From Chara braunii (taxonomy: Eukaryota; Streptophyta; Charophyceae; Charales; Characeae), in NCBI GenBank assembly GCA_003427395.1, contig BFEA01000673.1, positions 369,194 through 426,795 on the forward strand: DNA of 57,602 nt. Direction: 5' to 3'. The notes under the pieces were generated by a model. The model was not told where the DNA came from and made no database searches. It saw only the letters and a list, made by a program, of their open reading frames with translations. A program made the position numbers and the translations under genes. This document shows positions 11,297 through 22,297 of the stretch, piece by piece. The first letter of the stretch is position 1; every line of letters begins with the position of its first letter.

Positions 11297-12259
11297 TTTG
11301 GTGAAAGTTCCGGCTATTCCGGACAATTGTTTGGATTGTTGTGTATTGTAATTGTTGTTTTCACATGGACATTTCATAAGAATCCTAACTTATATTTTTG
11401 GTGGTGAACGACTGGTTTCTCGTTCAATGGGGCCCGGGAATGCTGTCGGGGCAGAAACCCTATCTGCCCGGTGTTTTTCAATGTCGGACGATGTCCGACT
11501 TAGTAAATGGTTACTCGGGCTTCATAACTTGATGAGATGGGTTATTTGCCATGAGTCCATTTGAATTTGATCTATGATTGAGAGACTAAAAGTTCGAACT
11601 TTAGTCTGAACACGTGGGGCGTCCGATAGGAATGGCAGTAAGCGGCCATGCCTCGCCTTTGGCGAAGCCGCAGGAAGGTGCGGGTGTGGGAACGGTAAAA
11701 TTAAACCTATTCTACCAAAAATAGTGTCGTGCGGCTGCTAAGCTGCGCGATTCAGGGCCTAAGTGGGCTTTTTATAAAGGGGATGCGCCAGGTATAGGTC
11801 CGCGGAGCAGGAGGAATAGGAAGTTTTCTCTGGGCCGCAGGGGTTGACGCTGAGCCAGGGGGTTGCCAGGCCGATGCCGAGGTCACGCGGCCTACCGACG
11901 GGGTACGGCCTGCCGGCAGGGCCTGCAGGGCCATAAGCAAGCAGGCAGGGCCTGCAAGGTGGCAACAGGGGGAATAGAGACTGGGCCAAGCTCTTCATAT
12001 GGGAGGGCAGCTCCTACCACTGTTGTGATAGGAGCTAGCCTAGTAGGATACAGCATAAGACTTTCAGCGAGCAGATGTTGGGATTAAGCCCGACAACGCA
12101 CTGATCTGGGCTAGCTCCTTTTGAAGCAGCCCAGCCATGTGGCGCGGCCGTTTTCGGCCGTGTGATCTTCGAGATCGCACGACTGAAATCAGCCGCGCCG
12201 AGATCAGCAAGGCCCCTGCGCAAGGTTGAGACGCATCAATCGAGAAATGATCCAAAAGT

Positions 12260-12350
12260 TTCGAGTCCAGTGAGACTCGAACTCGGGCCTGTATTTTAAG
12301 AGTTCGTGAGTTGCCTCACGAATCTGACGTGACCGTTGGCTATGCCAACG
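12260..12350. repeat. Three consecutive perfect hairpins (tRNA-like layout)
   Basis: Three hairpins lie within 91 bp: TTCGAGTC/GACTCGAA (12,260-12,281), TTCGTGAG/CTCACGAA with loop TTGC (12,303-12,322), and CGTTGGC/GCCAACG with loop TAT (12,334-12,350). Read on the minus strand, the sequence has an A-box-like and a B-box-like motif (GAGTTCGAGTC, 12,274-12,284), but I see no acceptor stem and the arm lengths are wrong for a tRNA gene. It could be a tRNA-derived SINE fragment or an LTR structural element. Confidence 0.5.
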
Positions 12351-12774
12351 ACACAAAACGAAAAAAAAATAAAAAAAAAATAAAAAAATTCTACAACTAA
12401 ATAGAGGAAGAAGCGCCGCTTGGCGCTGTAAGAAGTCTGAGGGAGACTTGACACCCTTAGGAAACGTGACGCCCGTTATAACGGGCGATCGTTTTGCTCC
12501 AAAGAGAGTTTTCGTTTTTTTTTGTGTTTTCTTTTATTTTCTTTAGAGAGTCTTTAAAATTTACTTCTTTTGGATCTTTTTTTTTTTTTTTTTTTTTTGA
12601 AAGAAGTTCCATTTCATATTCCAATCGAACTGAAGGGAGGCCGGGGACCTCACAAATCAACCCGGAGTTATCCCGGCAGCATCAGCTGGTTTAGCTTATG
12701 TCAAGAAAAACTTGTCTGAGAAAAGGTAGTGGCTATAAAGCCTCTTGATACCCATTTGAATACGAATCCTAGAG

Positions 12775-12817
<43 letters not shown>

Positions 12818-13050
12818 GTTTACTACACCACTTCAACAATCTACAGAGGCCTATAATGCGGCCCGTAAAACTGAGTGGAAGCAAGGTTCCTCAAGGGAAG
12901 CGGTCACTCACCACCCCCCTCCCCAATGCAGACTACTGCGTCTGCCCACAGGAACCGAGTGCCCTGGTTCAGAGGTATACTGACATGGGGGAGAAGCTTG
13001 GGGGGTATGAGAAAGGGTAGCAGAGGGGGAGAGGTGGGGGAGAAAAGATC

Positions 13051-16000
13051 CTACAGCGAAGGTTTCAGCCAGGGTGAGATGACCATTTCCCCTTCCACAG
13101 TGACTGCTGCCAGCATGTTACCTCTTGCCCACGTAACCAAAAACAAGTGTCTTCCTCTAGCAGTTCGCCCTCCTGCTGCTTGTCTGGTCCAGTCTACCTG
13201 TATCATCATACGTACCCAAGCTTTGATCTTTTGGATCAAAGCAGCGTCGTTTGTCCATTCCTCCCGGAACAGGATGTTATTCCTGTCCTCCCAAATGACC
13301 CATATGATGATAGAACGAATGGCTTGGGCAACGTAGCCTCTACCGATGTGTTTAAACCAGGTGTCCGGAATCCTTCCGTGCAGCGCCCAGTCTTCATCCC
13401 AGGGCAACATTGAGCCCACAAATCTGAACCAATGATTCTCCCACCACTTCCAAATGCGGCGAGAGGCCGGGCAGGACCAAAAGAGGTGCTGCAATGTCTC
13501 CTCTTGTCTTCTGCCACAAAGCCTGCATTTCGTCTCCAACTCCATGCCCTTTTCAAATAACCATACAGAGCAAGGTACTGCAGTGTGTGAAATCAACCAC
13601 AGTAGTCCAGCGAGTTTTAAAGACGGCAAGGATGGGAGCTGCGCCCATAGAGTTTGAAGATGCTTGTAAGTGATGGGGACTGCACCGAGTATTTGACAGT
13701 TGAGGCGTGTTGCCACTTTAGATGGTAGATCTTTGGAGTCACATAGCAAGGTGCGATCGAGGCCGGTGGAGTACTGCGATAGGTCTCTTGTTTGGCCTGA
13801 AGGCAGCTCCCAGTATCTGGTTTGGGGGTCAATTCGGAGCTCTCTCAGCGGTATCCCTACCAACAAGAGCTCGTGAGAAAAATGATTAGGTGCTCCACCA
13901 CTTGTTAAAACTCGGATCTGTTGCAGATTGCCCCCTTCCTGAATAGTGATCTCTCCCTGCCACTGCAGCTTATTAGTAGAAAGGGGCATAGAGAGTTGCC
14001 ATTCTTCCGCCAGCCAGAAACCATCCTCTTGCTGCTCCCTGATTCGTAAGGCCGTGAATCTCTCCGGATTGCCTTTGTGGCGATACCATTCACCTTCAAC
14101 AGGAGCTGATGAAAGCAGCAGGTCCTTACAGTGCTGTGGAATCGCGTCTAACAGTTGTTGCCTTCTCTCGATAACAGATCGTAGGTTGCCCAGTGTCCGG
14201 TTCAGTTTGTGGGTGGAGAGCTAGTCCTCCTCCTCCTCATCCCACAAGTCTTCCAGGCGTATGATGCCCTTCTCAACCCATCTTCGTCCGAAGTTCCCTG
14301 ATGTGGATGTAGCTAGAAAAGAACCTCCTGCCGCATTTGTGATTCTTGGGTTATCAAAGATAAGCTGCCTCAGCACTTCCTCCTGCGTCACCGGTTCCTT
14401 GTGGTGAGGAGGAACAAGTGTCCGCCACGCTGCCCTGCAGGCCTTGGCTATTGGTGAACTTAACTGTCTTCGGGCCATTGAGGACATGAAAACACAGGCC
14501 CAAATGTCCTCTCTCCTCGTCACTAATAGTTCTTGGTATAAAATGTATTCCAATATTACCAACCAAGCACGGCGTTCTGGTTGCGTAGCCGCTTTGGCCA
14601 ACCACTTCATGAGTAACGCTGTGTTCTGCCCTTCCGGGTCGAGGACGCCTAAACCTCCGTCTTCCTTGGGAGCAGTGACCTTGGACCAAACACATTTGGA
14701 AATAAAGCCTTCACCTTCCTGTGCCGCCGGCCTCCACAAGTACCGGGCTGCAGCCGCCGTGATCTGTTTGAGTACAGGTTTGGAGATTAAGAAGATGGCT
14801 GCCGCGAACTACAACTGTGCGAAGACAACCGAGATAATAAGCATAGCTTTACCAAACAGCGAGAGGCTGATGGCCGTGCGACATTTTTGCAGACTAGCTT
14901 GTGTCTTCGCAAGAAGAGTGGCTTCCTGTTTAGGACGTGCATCCTGCAGAGATACTTGGACCCCAAGATAGCGCTCCGACATGGTGGGGGGGATTCGCTT
15001 CATTCCCAGTCATGCCCCGAAAGCTCGTATCTGGCGGGAAGGAAGTAGACTGACTTCCCCCAGTTGACCTATGCTTCGGACAGGTTCGCGTAATGATCCA
15101 GCACTTGTTTAGCTTCTTGCATCGACTGAGGAGTAGCCTCCCTCACAAGCAACAGATCGTCCGCTATCGCTCCCGTTAGCAAACGATCACCTGACCCCAA
15201 GTCCAATCCTTGAATTCGTGGTGAAGCACGAAGATCATTAAGGAACACTTCCATTTGTACAGCAAACAAAAGAGAAGCCAGGGGACAGCCTTGTCTCAAT
15301 GAGCGCGTGAGTGAGAAGGATGGACACAAAAAACTGTTGACGCAGACTGTGGCGGTGGACTCTGAATATAATTCCTTCACCCATCCACGGTACATCGGCC
15401 TGAAGCCCATATGCTCCAGCGTTGCCAAGACGAATGACCAGTTGACTCGGTCATAAGCCTTTTCCAAGTCCAACATAGTCACGATGACCTGCCTCTGTTC
15501 TCTTTGGACAATCTCTAATGCCCCCACAGCCATCATAATATTCTCAGCAATAGTACGTCCCTGGACAAAGGCTCCTTGGTCCGAATGAACTAAGTCCGGA
15601 AGAAGAGGTGCCAGCCGCCTAGCCAGTACTTTGGCAAGTATTTTGTAAGAGACATTGAGTCTGGAGATAGGGCGCCAATTGCGGATGTTGCACTTGTCGC
15701 CCTTCTTGTAGATAAGCGTTATAATACCCAATTTCATGTCTTCAGTTAGTTTTCCCCCTTCTCTGATCCGGTTGTAGAGCCTAAGTAGGGTGGGCCCTAC
15801 GTGTGGCCAAACTGTCGCATAAAATTCCACCGGTAACCCGTCTNAACCAGGGCTCTTGCCTCGTGNCATGCTTTAACAACCTCCCATAGCTCTTCAAGCG
15901 TGATTGGCTGATCCAGCCTGTCCCTTGCCTCTTGCGAGAGGGCTGTTTGAGTGTGCTACCACAGGTTATGTTCCTCCTTGAGCTCCTGCAGTGACTGGTC

Positions 16001-17302
16001 CGGTTGGCGACGAGAGGTAAGTATGTCACTGAAGTAGGTGAGAGCATACTCGCCTATAGCCCTAGAATCTTTGGCTGTTGCTGCTTCCGAATGAAATGGG
16101 TGTTGGAGCTCCCGCATCAGTGCATGTGAGCGTGGTGGACAGAGACGCTGAAATGTTTCCTTGGTCATGCGGTCCCCTGTTTGCATCCCTTTCTCCTGCG
16201 CCCGCTTAGCCCAAAGGACTTGCTGCTGGATCTGCAGCTCCTCTAACCGCTGTAGTGCCTGATTCCTTCTCCGCTGCCAATACAGTTCTGCCAGAGGGTT
16301 TAACGCGAGCTCTGCTTCTGCTTGTTCGACTGTCCATCTGCATTCCTGCTCCCGCTGTCTCCTCGCTCTAGCTTGTATTCTTGAAAAAACATCCTGCGCT
16401 CTTGTCACAACACGGAACCCCACCTGCAACCACTCCTCCTCTGTTGCAAAACTGTCCTTAGTGTGTTGCCAGTCCCTCCAATGTCTCTCCACCCACTGGA
16501 GCACTTCCGGATTGTTGAGAAGGTCCGTATTTAGACGAAAGGTCCCTGGTCCTCTGCATAAATTGTCTGCTAACTCGAAGGTGGCCACCAAAGGTTTGTG
16601 GTCCNAAANAAACTCAATATAGCAGTCGACCGTGGTGAGGGCCTCCCAAGCTGCACCTTTGGCCAACAGCAGATCCAGTCTTCTCTTGGGTGGCAAGCCG
16701 TCACTGGTTTGCTGTGAAGAAAACCAAGTGTAGCCCGCTTCCAAGGGATGAGTGGTTCTGAAAGTATCGACCAGTTGTAATTGTTCCATCAAGTTTGACT
16801 GTGTCGTTGCGTCCGTCTTCCTTGGGGTCACCTCCGGTGAGTCTAGACCTGGGACAAGAACAACATTGAAATCGCCCACAAGGACCAGGTTCTGTGCCTC
16901 CGGAATAATTGCTGGCAGTTCTTCAAGGAAAGATCTCCGCTCCNCCGGCTTTGACGGTACATAAACNGTCATGAGGACCCAGTCCTCCGTACCAAGCCGT
17001 ATTCTAACCCAGGCCCAATGTCCCTAAATATTGGCATCATAGTCTAGAATCTCGGCCTCGAGACTCCTGTGGATTATAATGGNGCTGCCGCCTCTGGTCC
17101 CNTCCGCTGGTGCCCATATCGAGGGGCNGTTCCACCAGAATGCAGTTTGTTGCAACTTTGCCTCGTCCAACTTAGTTTCCTGCAGGAAGCAAATTTGAAT
17201 CTTATGTTCATGCAACCAAGTTTTGAGTCTTGCCTTCTTGTGCTTGGGGGTTGAATCACCAAGCCCCCGCATGTTCCATGTAGTTATCTTAAGAGTGGGC
17301 AT
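13051..17302 (-). pseudogene. LINE-2 ORF2: APE endonuclease - reverse transcriptase - zf-RVT
   Basis: It starts at ATG 17,302 (MPTLKITTWNMRGLG). Endonuclease motifs are WNMRG, QETKL, VYVPS, GDFNVV, RLDLLLAKG and DHKPL. RT motifs lie at 15,900-15,069: NWRPISRLNVSYKIL, MLDLEKAYDRVNW (motif A), SLRQGCPLAS (motif B) and AIADDLLL (motif C). The thumb and connection region follows at 15,000-14,221, and the zf-RVT at 13,600-13,480 is C-x2-C-x9-H-x4-C followed by RRIWKWW. The reading changes frame or stops near 17,024, 15,956, 15,069, 15,003 and 14,221. N bases make some of these breaks uncertain, so part of the damage may be assembly error. Confidence 0.85.
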
Positions 17303-19885
17303 CTGGCATGGCCGGTGCAGCTGACTCTTGGATCCGCAGTGTCCCCTCGCCCTGTTGTTTGACTGAAGTTTTCTGCCTCCTTACTAGTTCCGCCTCCGTG
17401 GCTCCACCCCAAGGCGCCAAGAGAAGATTGCGAAAGGCTGGTGAATTAGGATGCTTGTCTGTGGCCAAGGAGCAACAAAACTCCGCAATGATTTTAGCGT
17501 TAACATCCGGTGTGAGGAGGATGTCTTGGAGCTCCTACGTTGCTGTGTTCGCAAGCCAGGACGAGGGTAGCCAAACTACCCCCTGTGTGGCCAGAAAAAC
17601 TGCTGTATCCAGAGTGATTTTTGCATCCAGCACCCCTATCGAAAAGTGCCAACTGCCCCCCAGCGCCGCTGCCACGGATTTCCGTCCAACTCGCACCCCT
17701 GGCACCAATCGGAAGGGGAACCGATCTGCAGTAAAAGTGGCAGCTGCTGCCTTTACAACTTCTTTAGTAGAAGGGGAGACATTGACAGCCAATGTCGGTA
17801 TGACCAACCTTCCCTGATCTGTTCTCTTAGCCATAAACTTGGTACCTTGGGGTGTTAACATACAGCATAACAGTGTGAGCTGGTGGCTGATAGTTCCCAC
17901 CGCTGGTCCGTCATTGGGACATTGAGTCAGTGACGGAAACACCGAATCGGTTCCCGTTGACGGAGCCGCCGTGCTTGCTGGATGCACGTGTTGGGCAGAT
18001 TCTGACGATATGGGGATAGAGAAGAAATCCACCTCTGCTTCGTCCTCCTCTCGCGTGATGAGTCCGTCTCCACCTTAGTTGATCCGCCTTTGCTTCATTG
18101 GAGTACGAAGTACGAGCCTGGTGTCCCACATTATAGCGTCCGTTGTGGTCTGTCCGCTTGGTCCGGCCTGTCCAGCCACTGTTGACGCAACTTGTACATC
18201 TTCCCTTGGCAGGTAAGGTTGCTGCTGCAGGAGACTTCGGTCCTGAGTGCCGACTGTACCATCCTGCGGGTCAAAAGCTGCATTGAAATATGTCATGAAA
18301 GGCTGTGCAGATGTTATCTGATGTGTAGGTGCGTAGGCTGCCTGCATTGCAGGCTGACTTGCTTGATGATTAGCTGTGGACACGGCGAGAGCGTTACTAC
18401 TGGAGGGCACTGTTTGCTGTTGGATCACCTGCTGATTCGTGCCATGATGGGAATTGAGAGAAAGGGAGGGCCGGGCGGTCTGACCCGTCACTGCCTGGCT
18501 GGTTACATTGGGACCATACGTAGGCTCGTTGACTGGCTGCAATGGCCCTGCGAGTTGGAGGGGAGGGGGGGGTAAAGAGCCTCGAAGGGTAACCAGCGGG
18601 GGGGATCTGAGAAAGCCGGAGGCGTGCGTACCAGCGTGCTGCTGTGGCGCAGGTGCGGGGCGAGGTGGTGGAGGGGGCGTTGTTGCTGGCTCCAGGGGTG
18701 AACAATGTTTGAGGGATGCCCCAGTTGGATGGGTGGTGGGCGTGTTGCTGACGCTGCATATGGCACAATGGCGTGAGAAGATGTTGCGACGGAGGCGTGT
18801 GTGACCTGTGTATTTTGTGCGGCGGGGGTGCTGTTGAGCGAAGGCTGGGGGAGGTTGTGTTGCGAAGGATGTGGATAAGACAGTGTAGCGGGTGGGGGGG
18901 GAGGGGGCCCAGAATGAGGATGAGGCACAGTTGCGCCGTTATCGCATGCTCTTCCTTGCATTCGCTGCCTATCCTGGTCTCTTCCCTAGACTCGGCCTCG
19001 TCCACGACCCCTTCCCCTCCTACCCTGTGGCATTGGTTTGTTAAATCGCGGACATGCCGGGTCAAATTCCTCATGGTACCACCACATAATTTTTTGGCAA
19101 AACGGGGTGTTCTGGTTAGCGAACTGAATTCGTATCTCCTGCCCTGTTGGTTTCCGTAGAACCACCCATTCCATAAAAGTGTCTCTAACACATGGGTCAA
19201 AGTCAATCTTGACATTGCCCAAGCGAGGTTCATCTGCTGTTCTATCCGGTGGGTGCATTGTAATGATGGGGCCCATTAGTTGCTCTACACCATTGCCAAG
19301 GGAGAACATTGCCCCCAATGGCACCCGCAAGGCGATGATGCGAAACCTGGTTGCGGCTTTCGTGTCTCTCAACTGATTGAGTTCTTGCTGAGTCATCCAC
19401 GCCCGGAAGGTGACCTTGATAGGACCTTGCCTCGACGGGATGAAGTCCTCTCCCTTAGTTATCATCCATTGGGCTATTCCTGATGTGTGAGCCACGTAGG
19501 ATAGGACATTCGGTCCTTCCCCGTGGGTGCGACCACGCTTATGTGAGGGGTTAATGGACAGATCCTGTACCCAGGCGTCTTCATAAATTCTGATGAATTG
19601 CTCTCTTTGGGCTACAGATAAGTTAGCAGATCTGGCATCAAAAATCACGATTACTGTTTTATCCTTGAGCCAGGCTACAGTGGCTGAATCTATTTCTTTT
19701 CTCAGATTTAGATAGCCTATACCCTCTGAGATTTCGATGTCCCCATGCGAGAAGGTGGTATCGGGGAAAAACCCGTCATCGTAACATGAGTCGAGTAGGG
19801 TGCGGATACGTGTTATGTCTTCGCCGGGTATAGCTGGATCGACCGGGGGAATCGCCGAAGATCCGCCCCCCCCATTGAGGGCCAT
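17289..19885 (-). pseudogene. LINE-2 ORF1 (gag-like RNA-binding protein) remnant
   Basis: The likely start is ATG 19,885 (MALNGGGG); a Met at 20,026 is possible. The N-terminal 300 residues form a DUF4283-like fold region, followed by a partial knuckle motif (WWYHEEFDPACPRF), then Arg/Gly repeats, a Pro/Gln-rich linker and a C-terminal globular part. Breaks: TAG at 18,988-18,986 just after the RG repeats, a frameshift near 18,520, TAA near 18,077 and TAG at 17,537-17,535. The final stop TAA (17,291-17,289) lies inside the start of ORF2, so the two ORFs overlap by 14 nt in ATGCCCACTCTTAA. Confidence 0.75.
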
Positions 19886-20986
19886 GATACCAGATGGAGC
19901 ACGGTTTATACTTGTAAGTATAAAGAATCGTGTGGATATTACTCCAAAATTGAGTTCACGTACCAGCAACTCGTTAGATGGGAGACATGCATCAAACACC
20001 AGGGTTGTAAAAGAAGGCGAAAGCACCCAGAAGAAACTACAGCTGACAGGGGAGGAAGCTCATCTAATTAAGAAGGGGCGTCTAACATTACTCGATCGTT
20101 TGTTAGCTGGACCTGCAAATCACCATCGAGGATATGAAAGAAAAGGGTTGATGCCATGGTGTTGCCTAGCTGCTCACAAATTCTTCCAGGCAAGCGCACA
20201 GGGGTGGTACGAGACAATACTATCGTAACCCACTTCTCTTTGCCGCAAGACGCCTCAGGTATGCCTCAAGCAAGAGATATGCATCGAGCAAGGCGAGTAG
20301 GAAGAAAATAAAATTGAGACAGCGCGGTCTTCGAACCTAATAAAGTACCTCTGGTCTCTTTCGAAGTTATTTGGCTAAATGGCGACGTTACAAAACAGAG
20401 GCACAAAGTGGCGGAGGCAGGTGAGCGAAAAAATAGTCGTCCGGATAATAGTTCTCGACCCCGGCCAGTAAAACTTCTCGGTGGTTGCCGGAAGATGACT
20501 CAGCAAAGGATCGTAGGTCGAGGGAAATTCAGAGTGCACTGGGTGTAAAGGTCTTGAGAAGAATATGGGGGAAGCAGTAAGGAAAGATAGTGATAGGTGG
20601 CGAAGTGGGTTCTTACCGGGTTGACCGGTGTCACTGTTGGCCACTATGGTCAACCCTAAATGAGAAGCATTGACACTTTCGGAATGACGCTGACCGCATC
20701 ATAGACAGGGCGTTTAAGCGCCTCTCCTATACCACATGTTACGCATTGAGAAGATAACAAGTGCTTGTGTCTGACTTACCAATCGTCCCCATGTCTCCCT
20801 GAATCGAGGACGTCCCAGGTTGACCCGGCTATGGCTGCCGGATGAGATGGTTAGACGACGACCGCGTCGTTCAGCTACGTGCCGAAGTGGCGGCTGGTAA
20901 GACCGGGCCTCCCAGACCAGTAACGCTGCGGCAGAGCGCTCCGCGCCAACCGAACGCCTCTCCCCCCGAGATTTCTCTTTTTGATT
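19886..20986 (-). other. LINE-2 5' UTR and promoter region
   Basis: About 1.1 kb with no convincing ORF, GC-rich near the proposed 5' end (CTCGGGGGGAGAGGCG on the minus strand), where an internal promoter of a LINE would lie. No TATA box, and no other recognisable gene. Confidence 0.45.
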
Positions 20987-21128
20987 CTCCTTTTGGATTT
21001 ATTTTAGATTTTCCTTAGATTTCTTTTAGATTTGTCGTTGTTTTTTTTCTTTATCTTCTTTTTGCTGCTCGTAAATTCTCGAAACGTGCTCGTTCGTTTT
21101 GACAAACGGGCTAGACAGGCATCTGCAG

Positions 21129-21257
21129 GATGAGCAAAATCGAATGGATTTGCAGGGGGATCGCGGCTAAGTTCGGATGCGGGTTCTGGAGCCTTGTACT
21201 TGAGTTACAAGGGACTCTCTGGATGCGCCCTTGGCTGACAGCGACGGGCGACCGTTG

Positions 21258-21315
<58 letters not shown>

Positions 21316-21330
21316 NNNNNNNNNNNNNNN

Positions 21331-21394
<64 letters not shown>

Positions 21395-21487
21395 AGTGGC
21401 ACAACTGTGCCAGACTGTTTCGTCGGACTTCCACCGACTCATCAGGAGGTTGAACCCCGACAGTCTGAAGATGAGCAAAATCGAATG
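21129..21487. repeat. (AG)n-hammerhead segment flanked by an 18-bp direct repeat
   Basis: GATGAGCAAAATCGAATG occurs at 21,129-21,146 and again at 21,470-21,487. The 323 bp between hold a unique ~115-bp stretch, the (AG)n tract with 15 N (21,316-21,330) and the antisense hammerhead. An 18-bp perfect direct repeat on both sides looks like a target-site duplication of a short insertion that carries a ribozyme at one end. Confidence 0.55.
21411..21467 (-). ncRNA. Type III hammerhead ribozyme, intact (antisense to LTR)
   Basis: On the minus strand, stem III CAGACTGT (21,467-21,460) pairs perfectly with ACAGTCTG (21,418-21,411). The cleavage site is GTC, after the complement of G21,459. Stem I is GGGG/CCTC (one G.U) closed by TTCAA. 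The core CTGATGA is at 21,445-21,439. Stem II is GTCGG/CCGAC with loop TGGAAGT, followed by GAAA. Every conserved core position of the hammerhead family is present, so self-cleavage of antisense LTR RNA is expected. The strand order with open stem III is the arrangement known from plant retrozymes. Confidence 0.85.
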
Positions 21488-21645
21488 AATCTTCTGCTAG
21501 AACATGGAAATATACCCCGCCATACTCCCTCCCCCCCACCTTGGCCTAGTAGCCAAAGGTCTGCGCCCGTCCGTTTGAAGAACGGGCTGCAGACCACCGC
21601 CTGCACCTGGCGCCGTTGGCGTCCGGGTACAGGCACAGGATACAG

Positions 21646-21679
<34 letters not shown>

Positions 21680-22130
21680 TCGACTCTGTGAAATGATTGT
21701 GGGAGGGGGTGGCCGTTCGTTTGGAACGGCGACCTGCCCTTTCACAGAAAAACGAGGAGGGGTAAAAGGAAAAGAAGAAGAAGAAAAAAAAAGAAAAAGG
21801 AGAGGAAACGAAAGAAAAGGATAGAAAAAAAAAGTAACGGCCGCGAATGTGGCCGCAGCCGTGGAACAGGTGCAGCCCCTAGAAGCTTCTAGGGGCTGAA
21901 GGGACTGCGCCTGTTCACTTGGGCATACAGTCCTAAAATAGCTTGGTACTGCCATTTTGGACTGCGCCTGGCCGTGGATGGCGGCCAGGTGCATAGCCAG
22001 AGCTAGGGACTTGATGTTCCTAGTGGAACATCAAGATTCTCAACCCTCGATCGAAGTACATATCGAAGGCCAGGCTCAGCCCCGTTTTTTTGGTTGAGCC
22101 TCAAGTGGCTGCCCACTACTCCAGCCCAGC

Positions 22131-22137
22131 TATAAAA
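22131..22137 (+). promoter_or_regulatory. TATA box of the 3' LTR
   Basis: TATAAAA in the same context (CCCAGCTATAAAAGC) as the TATA box in the left LTR at 7922. Confidence 0.5.
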
Positions 22138-22297
22138 GCAGGGTGGGCCAGCAGCATCCTCACTTAGTTGAGGTGCTGCCCACATTCTGATTGAATGTGA
22201 AGTAGTGAGCAGCATTATGCTGTCGAGGTGGAGTGGAGTGATGGTCTGCAGTGGGTATGGAAGTGGGGGCAGCGATAGCCACCACTTCACCTTGTGA

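Larger units (their letters stand above)
9716..12575 (+). other. Non-coding internal region of the LTR element
   Basis: No reading frame longer than about 80 codons and no recognisable retroelement domain on either strand. The first 700 bp are AT-rich. From about 10,390 the base composition becomes mixed. A GC-rich block at 11,630-12,240 includes a TATAAA-like site near 11,770 and GCCTGCAGG-type repeats near 11,910-11,960. T-rich tracts at 12,510-12,575 lead to the LINE-2 insertion point. Confidence 0.6.
12576..20986 (-). mobile_element. LINE-2: L1-clade non-LTR retrotransposon, nearly full length
   Basis: On the minus strand it has a 5' UTR, ORF1, ORF2, a 3' UTR and a 22-A tail (T run at 12,577-12,598). 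The candidate target duplication is CTTCTTTTGGAT at 12,564-12,575 against CTCCTTTTGGAT at 20,987-20,998 (11 of 12 identical), lying directly outside the proposed ends. It is inserted in the internal region of the LTR element and is less damaged than LINE-1. Ambiguous bases (N) near 15,840-17,130 obscure some codons. The 5' end is less certain than the 3' end. Confidence 0.75.

Noticed and set aside
12261-12352. tRNA gene on the minus strand
   Set aside because: A- and B-box-like words are present, but there is no acceptor stem and the stems are too long for tRNA arms.
21130-21539. ORFs of Arg-Glu or Ser-Leu repeats
   Set aside because: Translation of the (AG)n microsatellite, partly across N bases.
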